Under the pieces are notes generated by a model. The model was given only the letters and a program-made list of their open reading frames with translations. It did no database searches and was not told the origin of the DNA. This document shows, one piece after another, positions 45,966 to 54,799 of a stretch of DNA of 64,000 bases. The stretch's first letter is position 1. Every line of letters begins with the position of its first letter. A program made the position numbers and the translations under genes. This DNA is from Hypericum androsaemum. Its lineage: Eukaryota > Streptophyta > Magnoliopsida > Malpighiales > Hypericaceae. Location of the stretch: contig OZ023192.1 in assembly GCA_963995505.1 (NCBI GenBank), positions 5,563,001 to 5,627,000 on the forward strand, written 5' to 3'.

Positions 45966-46236
45966 TATTAATTAATTATTATTATTATAAAAAAAATTAG
46001 TTAAATAATATATCAGTTTGATTTATTTTAGTATAATATACGAGTAATTATAATATTTAAAAATAAAGTGGATACCCACGTGCCCCAAACTCCCCTTCCT
46101 CTCTCTCTCTCTCCCTCCTTGCGTCAACAAGTGACACGCACACATAATTATTTTTGGACCATTTTGCCTTTTTCCGTATCGCACGGAATTCGTCTCCCCG
46201 TGCCAAATCCCACCTCCCAATCCAATGGGCAACAAC

Positions 46237-47079
46237 ATTACAGGCTCCACAAATGCAATTAAATCGTATGATTTAGAATTAATTTGATATGGGTATCAAA
46301 TTTTTTTTTAAATTTTGGTCCGGTTGTATAGTCTCAATAAAATCTTTAATTTTTTCTAGTAAAATAGTTTATGACAAAAAAATTCATGACAAAAGTGGTT
46401 TTTTTTCATGAACTAAAAAAAATAGGCTCAGAAGAGCACCAAAACAGACGAACCAGAAAAAACATACCAGGAGCCACAGAAAGTACTAAAATCCCAATAA
46501 CCCACCAATTCCCGCCAAATCCCGACTACGCCCCTACAAAAGGTTAAATACATTCACATCATGGAGCTGGATGAGACTTTCTAACAAATAGTCAACATCG
46601 TTATGTTGACAAAAATTAAACTCGAAATCTTTTGATTAAGTTAGAAGAATGTCCTTGTTAGTTATATTAATACTTGTTATTAATATTTGTTATAGCTATA
46701 CGTAGCTCGTAATGTATCTCAGATATAATTTTTAATTGCATGTTTCTAGTAGAAGAATGATTCATTGAAGATCAAACCATAATTGAATTAGAACCTAATT
46801 AGTTATTGACAGGAAACTTTACTCAAAAATATGCTCTTCCCATATTTTTATATCTTTTGTCGTATCTAAATAATTCAAAAAGAAAGACTGTTGACTATCA
46901 ATACAACTTGAAGTAAACGTCAGAAAGATATAAATGATATTTTACACGTTGTCTTTTAGTGCCGTCACACTAAAACTGGTAGAAATATTATATATCTCGA
47001 AATTTTTTTACTTAAATCTATTGAATTCTCGTAACGATTTTTCCGTTGCAAACAGTTGGATCTCTTATCAACAGACACT
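46237..47079. other. AT-rich intergenic region
   Basis: No gene, RNA or clear repeat was recognised. Confidence 0.5.
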
Positions 47080-47258
47080 TAGATCAACTGGTGAGGGAGT
47101 TGTTATAGTTTAACTAGGTCTCAGGTTCGATTATTTGGATACGCAGCAGTGTTAAATACTTGTTGGGAGAACTTTGCCACCTTTCAAAGGTCCTACCCGG
47201 CTCGAATTGGATTAGTCGGTCCCAGTGAGCCGGATACCAATAGTTAAACAAAAAAAAT
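47080..47258 (+). mobile_element. tRNA-derived SINE (Au-like)
   Basis: An A-box-like word (gatcaactggtgaggg, about 47092) and a B-box (ggttcgattat, about 47124) are spaced as in a Pol III promoter. The sequence continues through a body reading gtcccagtgagccggatacc and ends aatagttaaacaaaaaaaa, an A-rich tail. The 3' body resembles the widespread plant Au SINE. The left boundary is approximate and no target duplication was confirmed. Confidence 0.6.
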
Positions 47259-47756
47259 GGATCTCTTTAACTGTTGCATTTATTTATTAAAACTTGTGGC
47301 TCCCCTGCTATAAACCAACTGAAGGAGATGAAGATCGAGTTTCACGTGTTTTCCTGGATTGATAAAAATAAATATTGTCGAAACTTATTTAGTCTAATAG
47401 TATAAGATATAATATGAATAGACGGATGTAGCATAATATAAATTAAAAGAAGTACAGTTTCAATACGGTATTATAAAACTTTACCTATAAAAAATTAGTA
47501 TCTTCATTATTCTGTATGCTATTAAGAGAATAAGAGTACTCCAAACTTCACAATAGCTAAAAGACGAATATTACGCGTTAGATTTTTTTTCTTAAAAAGA
47601 AGGCGTTTATACACTAAGTTGTTACGCTTTATATGGACGGTCATATCTTATAAAGGGGAGAAAATTGACTGAGTTTAGTGGAACAATTAACCAACTATAA
47701 ATGTGACATCTTAAGTTGGAGAGAAAATTTACACTAACTCTTACGTCTTACTTAGT
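47259..47756. other. Upstream region of the Phe/Pro-repeat protein gene
   Basis: AT-rich, no other gene. It should contain the promoter of the gene at 47839. Confidence 0.5.
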
Positions 47757-47766
47757 CTATATATAT
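47757..47766 (+). promoter_or_regulatory. Probable TATA box
   Basis: CTATATATAT lies 73 bp upstream of the ATG at 47839. That is a normal distance for a plant gene with a leader of about 40 nt (aacaatcatcttctcaattg). Confidence 0.55.
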
Positions 47767-47838
47767 CCTTCGAGAATTTTAGATACAGTATCTCAAACAA
47801 TCATCTTCTCAATTGTCAATTGAAAGTATTATTTCAAC

Positions 47839-48390
47839 ATGGCAATCACGTCAAAAAAAAATCTTGTTTCTGCAATCTTATTCATGAGCTTGTTATTTCT
47901 AAGTAGTCCCGGTGCCTTAGCCGCTCGCCCTCTGGAGAAGATGCCGACCACGTCAGCTAATCATTTTCATCACTTTCCATGGTTTCATTTTTCATGGTTT
48001 CATATACATAGTCTCCCATTCCCATTTTTCAAATTCCCTCCATTTTCACCATCAATTCCTTTAACGCCTACGCCTACTACACCAAGTTTCCCGTTCCCAT
48101 TTTTCAAATTCCCTCCATTTTCACCACCGACTCCTTCGATGCCTATGCCTACACCTACGCCGAGTTTCCCGTTCCCATTTTTTAAATTCCCTCCATTTTC
48201 ACCATCGACTCCTTTGATGCCTATGCCTACTACGCCAAGTCTCCAACTCCCTCCATTTCTACCATATGGCCACTCAACGCCTATGCCTACATATACACCA
48301 AGTCTCCCATCTCCATTTTTCAAACTCCCTCCATTTTTACCGTATGGCCATTCGACGACTATGCCTACACCTTCGAAGCCAACGGCATGA
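47839..48390 (+). CDS. Secreted phenylalanine/proline-rich tandem-repeat protein, unknown function
   Basis: 183 residues in one exon. A signal peptide (MAITSKKNLVSAILFMSLLF then SSPGALAA) is predicted to be cut before RPLEK. A His/Trp/Phe-rich stretch (NHFHHFPWFHFSWFHIH) follows, then five tandem repeats of roughly 21-27 residues. The first three contain LPFPFFKFPPFSP or SFPFPFFKFPPFSP plus a Pro/Thr/Met tail; the last two contain LPPFLPYGHST. It lacks cysteine in the mature part. A cell-wall or apoplastic structural role is an inference from secretion and Pro-rich repeats, and hydroxylation of Pro is possible. I do not recognise a named family. A TATA box and leader precede it, and an aatgaaa word after the stop may serve in polyadenylation. 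Confidence 0.8.
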   Translation: MAITSKKNLVSAILFMSLLFLSSPGALAARPLEKMPTTSANHFHHFPWFHFSWFHIHSLPFPFFKFPPFSPSIPLTPTPTTPSFPFPFFKFPPFSPPTPSMPMPTPTPSFPFPFFKFPPFSPSTPLMPMPTTPSLQLPPFLPYGHSTPMPTYTPSLPSPFFKLPPFLPYGHSTTMPTPSKPTA

Positions 48391-48889
48391 GCTACACCAT
48401 GAACAGAAGGCACACCAAACCATTGATGTGTTGTCCTCGGAGAAATATATCGAAATAATGTTCGCTATTAAGTTGTTGTTATTTTTCTTGAAATTTTTCT
48501 TTATGATGTAATCTTTTCAATGTCATGCTTATTAATGAAAGCAAGTATTTCTTGAATGGTTCTTTGGCTGGCATGGTCGCATGATTTAAGGAATTATGTG
48601 GTTGTCTAACTAAAGACCATAAAGGAGAGAATTATGGTTGAGATCATACTCTTGTCAATAATAAGTACATTCGTAGCTACGAGAAAGGCGTGACAATACC
48701 CAAACTGTGAAATTAAAAAAATATATATGAAGTTAAGATGGTTAGTGGCAGAAGTAATCTTCGTGGTGTGATTGTTAATATATCTATACTAAAATGTAGC
48801 TTTCGTAAAAAATAACTTATATTGTACCGAATAGAATAAAATATGTTACAACAAAATATACTATATAAGATACCACATTATTGGGGACG
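48391..48889. other. 3' UTR and spacer after the Phe/Pro-repeat gene
   Basis: The first 160 bases look like 3' UTR (ttattaatgaaagcaag at about 48530). The rest is AT-rich spacer up to repeat family R copy 3. Confidence 0.5.
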
Positions 48890-50135
48890 GATTTGGTACG
48901 GAGAACCTAATCCCGTACCGAACGGATTGGGGCTAAAATAGTCCAAAAAGAGAAAAAAGAGGGGACTTGCAGGCGCATGGAGGACGCAGATGAAGAGGCC
49001 ACGTGGGAGCGCGTGCAACAAGCATATTATTATTTAATTAATTATAATTTTATTATTAGTATTTTTTAAATATTATCAAATTGGTATATCATAATTTTAT
49101 TATATGTGTTATTATACATTAATAATAGTATAACAGATCAAATTGATATATTATTTATTTATTTATTATCAAAAATATTATCATAATCGAGCATGCTATT
49201 GGACATAGTCGCACATGCCATGAGTCATAACCGGACTTGCCATTTTAACATAACTTAATTTATTATTTAATTTATTATAAGTTTATTACATATTAATCGG
49301 GCATGTCATTTAGACATAGCCGGGTATCCCATTAGACATAGCCGGCCATATCATTTTATCGTAACCGAGTGTGCCTTTTGGTCATAACCAGGTCTACCAT
49401 TTAGATATAACTGGGCATGCCATTTGACATTACGAGTAATGCCATTTGACATAACCGGGTATGCCATTTAGACATAACCGGGCATGCCATTTAGACATAG
49501 CCGGTCCTGCCTTTTGGTCATAATTAGGTCTATCATTTAGACATAACCGGATATTCTATTTGACATAACCACGCATGCCATTTTGACAGAGCCGGGGATG
49601 CCATTTAGATATCAGCGGGTCTGCCATTTTGACTTAACCAGACATGCTATTAGACAAAACTGAGCATGTTAACATAACCTTTTAGCCGCTTGGTACAATA
49701 ACTTGAATTACCTCAATCGGACTCCGGAGTAAGAAGTTGTGGCTCCCCAACTGAAATCTGTCGGCCGTAACTCGGTCGATTCTTGACTTAAAATGAATTT
49801 TTTATATCTTTATACTCTAAATTTGGAGAAGTCATATACTTCAAAGTTGTAGACATACATCTCAGCTTTACACAGCAACTTGAATTACCTCATTCAGACT
49901 CCGGAGTAAGAAGTTGTAGCTCCCCAGTCGAAATCTGTTGACCACAATTTTGTCGGCTCTTGACTTCAAATGAATTTTCAATATATTTATACTCCTAATT
50001 TTGAGAAGTCATAAACTATAAAGTTGTAGATATATGTCTCAGCCTCACACAACAACTTGAATCAACTCAATCGAAATTTAGAGTAAGAAGTTGTGGCTCC
50101 CCGACAAAAACATGTCGACCGCTTCTTATCGGCGC
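48890..50135 (+). mobile_element. Repeat family R, copy 3
   Basis: Left end GGACGGATTTGGTACGG (about 48893) matches copy 1. It is followed by an AT-rich part, a long run of spaced ATGCCATTTGACATAACCGG words (49190-49680), and then about three roughly 170-bp units (49690-50110) with the atacatctcagctt word and aactcggtc. The right end is not clear; the sequence past 50135 no longer matches. No coding capacity is seen. Confidence 0.6.
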
Positions 50136-50540
50136 TCCTTCTTCATAATCAGACATGTTATTTAATGCTATATAAATTTAGGTGGAATTAATATTACGTA
50201 TCGAAGCAAACAAATAGAAGTGAGGCCACATTTAAAAAAAAGAGAACAAAAAAAAATGCACCACCGAGAAATAAAAGCAAAGAAAAAAAGGGGGCCATTA
50301 ATTGCTACTTAGGAGCACACGTGGCAGTCTTCTTTGGTTGCACCAAACCCAATGACACACATGCAACAAGGAAATAAGAAGACTGCACGCGTGGAAAAAA
50401 TTGTCCCCGGATAATAATGGCCGTCAGATCAGAATTGGCCTCATTTGACGGCCCGCATTTCTTCTCGTACTGTCCAGGGCGGATTATTGAACTTCGGACC
50501 CAATCCAGCTCACACATTATTTTGTGCTCAGTGCATTCTA
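50136..50540. other. Spacer between repeat family R copy 3 and the microsatellite
   Basis: It contains A-rich runs and no recognised gene. The word acacgtggcagtcttctttg at about 50318 resembles the ends of repeat family R (cacgtgtcatgg) and may be part of copy 3. Confidence 0.4.
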
Positions 50541-50699
50541 AAGATATATACATATACATATATATACATATACATACATACATACATATACATATATATA
50601 CACATACATACATACATACATGTACATACATATACATACGTATACATACATATACATACATATACATACGTATACATACATATACATATATATACATAC

Positions 50700-50767
<68 letters not shown>
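50541..50767. repeat. ATAC/AT compound microsatellite
   Basis: About 230 bp of (atac)n, (atat ac)n and (ta)n, the last 55 bp or so being pure TA. Long ORFs on both strands here (Ile-Tyr and Tyr-Met-Cys repeats) are translations of the repeat. Confidence 0.97.
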
Positions 50768-50771
<4 letters not shown>

Positions 50772-51061
50772 AAACGAAAAGAATAAAATCAAAAAAGTGC
50801 CTAAACACACAGAATGGAAACAAAAAGAGAGAAGTTTTAGGGTTTCCATGCATGCCTTGACATAGTGGAGAACCACAAAACTTCCAGGAAGCGATTTTTA
50901 GGGGTTCAGTTGGGGGCTCGCCGAGGGTGCGTGGAGATGGGAGGAGACGAGGAGACGAGGATAGATTAGTGAAGGGAGGGAGGCGAGGGGACGGGAGAGA
51001 CAGAAGGGAGCGAGGAGACGGGAGAGAAATGATCTGGGGGAGGAGAGAGATTATAAAGATG
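50768..51061. other. Spacer with a purine-rich tract
   Basis: 50930-51050 is strongly G/A-rich (ggagacgaggatagattag and similar). No gene is recognised. Confidence 0.5.
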
Positions 51062-51069
51062 GTATTTAA

Positions 51070-51997
51070 CACAGTTTTAAAAAATACAGTACGACCAGTC
51101 AGACCACGAATCATCCCCTATATCGGCTCATTTTTTGGGTGAAAAATAGACTCCGATCAAACCCTCCATTTTTTGTCCGACTGGACAGTTTTTAGCCTTG
51201 TTCTGACCAGAAAATACCGGTTCGACCAGAACTTTTTTAAAAAAGCCTAAAATTTATACCTGGTTGGCCTAAAATAAGAAATCTAAAAACCAAAATCAGT
51301 CTCCCTTCCGAGTCTCTCTATCCCCCAACTTTTCCACTTCTTGACGGAGACGTTCAAGCTAGAGAAGTTGGCCGGAATGGTGCCCGTTCCAGTGCCAGCG
51401 ACGATCGCGGGCTCGGCCTGCTGGAGGAGCCACTTGATGGTCTCGCCGTCGGACTTGTGGCCAAGCTCCCTGGCGAGCTGGAAAATGCGGGCGGCATAGG
51501 CGGCGGGCATCCTAATCTTGTAGCCACGGCCGTTGACCTTGGTGTGGCGGTCCTTGGTGGAGCGCGTCTGGGCAGATATGGTGGTGGAGACAACGAGGGA
51601 GGCATCGATGGAGGGGGACGCCGAGGGGGAGGGAGAAGAAAGGGGACGACAAGGGAGGCATAGACTATGAGTTCCATTGTTGGGACTTGGAGAGTTAAAG
51701 GTGGGTGAGGTTGAGGGTGGGCTCTCTCTTTCTTTACAGAGAGAAAGGGAAGATTGTTATAAAAAATGTGGGGGTTTGTTGAGTGGATTGTGGGAATGAA
51801 GATGGGCTTTTTTAAAACATAGGGAATGAAGATGGGCCAGAGTAAGTGTGGGTTTCTTACCTATATAATAATGTGTGTATATATTTAAAATTAAAATAAA
51901 AAGTTTCGATCCGACCAACGGTCCGACCAATTGGACCGAGAAAAACGGAAAATAGAAAAATTTCGGGTCATACCAAAACCCGTATTTTAAAATTATG
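51070..51997. mobile_element. Non-autonomous hAT-type element, copy B, carrying a TCP-domain fragment
   Basis: The element is 928 bp with a perfect 8-bp target duplication GTATTTAA (51062-51069 and 51998-52005). Terminal inverted repeats are CACAGTTTTAAAA at the left and the complement of CATAATTTTAAAATACGGG at the right. Subterminal words (cgaccagtcagaccac) match copy A at 40160. No transposase is present. The GC-rich interior (51290-51680, minus strand) is host-gene sequence with a TCP DNA-binding domain. Confidence 0.86.
51289..51680 (-). pseudogene. Captured class I TCP transcription-factor fragment
   Basis: On the minus strand one frame reads [19 protein letters not shown], then [40 protein letters not shown] and [19 protein letters not shown]. 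This is a nearly complete class I (PCF-type) TCP bHLH domain with the GTGTIPANF tail typical of TCP14/15-like proteins. Departures from the usual sequence include RGYKI for RGRRI and AAYAAR for A(L/T)CAAR. The reading frame stays open across the domain and continues past it into transposon sequence (ending TDFGF at 51283). An in-frame Met lies inside the domain (MPAAYAA). Whether any protein is made is unknown. The 107-residue frame overlapping it is a shadow. Confidence 0.87.
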
Positions 51998-52337
51998 GTA
52001 TTTAACTGAATTTTTTTAATAATATAAACAAAAGTAGGACAATCTTAATAATTGTTCATTAACTCGCTCATTCAACATGCAACGTGAGACGAAATGGCAC
52101 CGTTTTAATCACAGGGCAATTTAGCTACGCTTGGAAGCTGCCTGGGACTCAACAGAACCGTAGCTTAATACAAATTTAAATAACTTAAACCCCTTTGATA
52201 ATTTTTAAATTACATTGCCTAATTGTAAAAAATGTCATACTACAACTTTTTCCTAAAAATAAGGAGAAAAAGGAGCGTCAAGTTGTTAGAACAAAAAGTT
52301 GAAGCTTCAAATCCAGAACACCCAAAGCCCTCTTCCC
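51998..52337. other. PPR gene upstream region
   Basis: It begins with the right target duplication of the hAT element and then holds the promoter and leader of the PPR gene. No TATA box was placed with confidence. Confidence 0.5.
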
Positions 52338-53867
52338 ATGGCGGCTTCGCGCACTTCTCTCCTCCTCCACCTCACTCGGTCAGTAATCCTAATCCAAAAA
52401 CTTCCGTCTCCTTTTTCTTGAACTGGTACAATTAGGATCAATCTCTCTCCTAACCAAACACTCCCCTTTTCCGTACTTTATTTCCCTCAAAATGTTAGAA
52501 ACTGGAGAATTGCGCGCGTGGAAGCATCCGGAAGGAGTCGCTTTCTCTCCACCGGCGCGGCCAAGGAGGAGGATCCCGGTTTCGTTGACCGAAACGACGA
52601 CGATTTGAGGAGTAGGATCATGAGGCTGAGGCTGCCAAAGAGAAGCGCGTTTAACGTGATACAGAGATGGATCGGTGAAGGGAACGCCGTTTCCGGTCCC
52701 GAGCTCAGGCAAATCTGTAGAGATCTTCGCAAGTCTCAGCGTTATAAGCACGCCCTTGAGGTTTTCCACTTTTGCCCCCGCTCTTGCGGTTACTTTAGAG
52801 TATCCTTCGATTGAGACCTATCGAGTAGCGTATAGAATGTGTTCGAGCAAATGCCGCTGAGAGAATCGCTTCGGATTAGTCGGATTGTGTAGTGTAGAAA
52901 AGTAGTTTGTGTGGTCCAGATTGATATGTGATTTTTATGAGGTTGGGATGCTCTCGCGTGATTGCAGATACTCGAGTGGATGGTGACTCATGACGAGTTT
53001 GAGTTGTCGGAATCCGACTTTGCAGGCCGTATTGAGTTGATGGCGAAGGTTTTCGGCATTGATGCTGCTGATCGGTACTTTGAAGGCCTTCCTCTCACTG
53101 CCAAAACTTGCGAGACTTATACTGCTCTTCTCCACTCTTTTGCTGCAGCGAAACAAGTTCAGAAAGCGGAGGAACTTTATCGAAGGATGAAGGGATCGGA
53201 CCTTTCCTTCACAGCCCTGGCGTACAATGAGATGATGACGATGTACATGGCGGTTGGGCATGTTGAGAAGGTTTCCTTTGTAATTGGGGACATGAAATAT
53301 CTGAAGGTTGCTCCTGATCTCTTCACGTATAATCTGTGGATTAGCTCATGCGCTGCGACGCTCCAGATTGACCAAGTTAAAAGGATTTTAGAAGAGATGA
53401 GCCGTGACTCGGGTTTCAACGATGACTGGTGTCGATATATTAACACTGTTAATGCATACGTCAAGGCAGGTCAGCTTTTCAATGCTGAGGTTGGCCCTGT
53501 AGTTGAAGCTGAGAAGAGCATGACACAGCGAGAATGGATAACGTACGACTTTGTGGTCATGTTGCATGTTGGTTTGGGAAACAAAGACAAGATTGATCAG
53601 ATATGGAAAGCCTTGAGAATGACTAAGCAGAAAATGACCAACAGAAATTACATTTGCATTCTCTCCTCGTATCTTATGCTTGGAAGTTTGAAACAAGTTG
53701 GGGATATTATTGATGAGTGGAAACTATCTGCAACTTCGGAATTTGACCCTTCTGCATGTTCAAGGCTTTTGGATTGTCTCTCTAGTGCTGGACTGACAGA
53801 TGTTGCCAACAACTTCCACATGCTTCTGATTGAAAGAGATTTTGACCCAAGCAAGGTATCCCAGTAG
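52338..53867 (+). CDS. P-class pentatricopeptide repeat protein, probably mitochondrial
   Basis: Three exons are read: 52338-52378, 52499-52760 and 52968-53867. They sum to 1,203 nt, giving 400 residues. PPR proteins bind organellar RNA one repeat per base. The N terminus (MAASRTSLLLHLTR) is basic and rich in Ser/Leu, as in organelle transit peptides. Landmarks of the small P-class group related to At4g21705/At4g02820 are RSAFNVIQRWIGEGNAVSG, RDLRKSQRYKHALE joined by splicing to ILEWMVTHDEFELSESDFAG, and FGIDAADRYFEGLPLTAKTC. PPR motifs then follow at 35-residue spacing (TYTALLHSFAAAKQVQKAEE, AYNEMMTMYMAVGHVEKVSF, TYNLWISSCAATLQIDQVKR). Exon 2 to exon 3 is in phase across GAG|gttttc. The end FDPSKVSQ is near the usual family end. 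No editing-type E/DYW domain is present. Confidence 0.88.
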
Positions 53868-54799
53868 TTTCACATCTGAGCATGTAGGAGAGGTAAAACA
53901 TGTGGCTAAGCCTTTTTGGGGCGACGGAGCACCCTAATAAGGTAATCGATCAACTTGGTTATACAATTCTTGCTGTCTCATATTCGACAGTGAACCCAAA
54001 TACCAGTTGTGAGATGTATTCTGATCTCTCTGTTTTTCTGAAGTGGCAGAAATATGTCTGGCTTCCAGACGGATCTGGATTTTGACGGAAGAGAATACGT
54101 ATGCTTGCTGATGCTTGTCTCAGTGTTCTCTTTTTGTGAGACAGTGATTGTTGTTTCCTGCCACTAGCTGCCAGCGCATCTACATTCTCCGCTCTGTGAT
54201 GTATATTTCAGCTGGATCTATTCATGTATTGCATGATAAATAGATTTTCCTCTTTGATGCATGTCTTTGTGGGATCTTTCGTAAAATAGAACTCTTTCGT
54301 ATGCACTTGCATTTGCAGTTATATCTCCAACCTTTGTTAGATGATCACGAACCGTGAATGCATGTCGATAGTTGTATACTATCCTTCAAAGAGATGGTTT
54401 TGGAAAGCTTGCTGCTTCTTTATACTCGTGCACTACTGCAAAAAGTTGCAGTCAGTCAGTAACTAAATCTGTGCTTTTCGTTTTTGTTTCTGTATATTCT
54501 CCCCAATCGATTGTTGATCATCTTTAGTTCTGTCTGTGGATCGGATCGAGGTTGATTTTGGCAATGTTATCTCCCTCATTAGTTTGACCTTTAGCAATAT
54601 GAAGATGCATATGGTGTCACATATAAGAGTATCCAAAGCTGGTGCAAATAGCTTGGATTTTGTTGCTTCTTAGAGCTATATCATTAATTTGAGAGAGAGT
54701 TCACTTGGAACTCGCTATTCTGAAAATTTATTTCCATAAGATGAACAGCAGGTCATTGCTCACTGCGTCAACATACATATAGGATTAGCCCCTAGGAAG
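53868..54799. other. PPR 3' UTR and convergent spacer to the dioxygenase
   Basis: The 3' UTRs of two convergent genes. A 61-codon frame at 53900 is not supported as a gene. Nothing else is recognised. Confidence 0.55.

Larger units (their letters stand above)
43626..46236 (-). mobile_element. Repeat family R, copy 2 (inverted), interrupted by a nested Pack-MULE
   Basis: In reverse-complement order it matches copy 1. The left end has ttggattgtacacgaacact (compare copy 1 right end); then several roughly 170-bp units (43780-44590; each with gagatgtatatctacaa); a 23-bp array (44600-44780; unit GGTTATGTCAAAAAGCATGTC); an AT-rich part; and a right end whose complement reads GGGATTTGGCACGGGGAGAC (compare copy 1 left end). 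The element at 45063-45965 splits it and must be younger. No protein-coding capacity is seen. Confidence 0.65.

Noticed and set aside
48000..48413. 137-codon Gly/Asn-rich ORF on the minus strand
   Set aside because: It is the antisense shadow of the Phe/Pro-repeat gene; its repeats mirror those of the sense protein.
50305..50876. ORFs of more than 110 codons on both strands
   Set aside because: They are translations of the ATAC/TA microsatellite with no codon or domain signal.
51354..51677. 107-codon Pro/Ser-rich minus-strand ORF
   Set aside because: It overlaps the TCP-domain frame and has no family signal; the TCP frame is the meaningful one.
53900..54085. Extra 3' exon of the PPR gene
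   Set aside because: The frame is short, shows no PPR motif, and the preceding stop is at the usual protein end.
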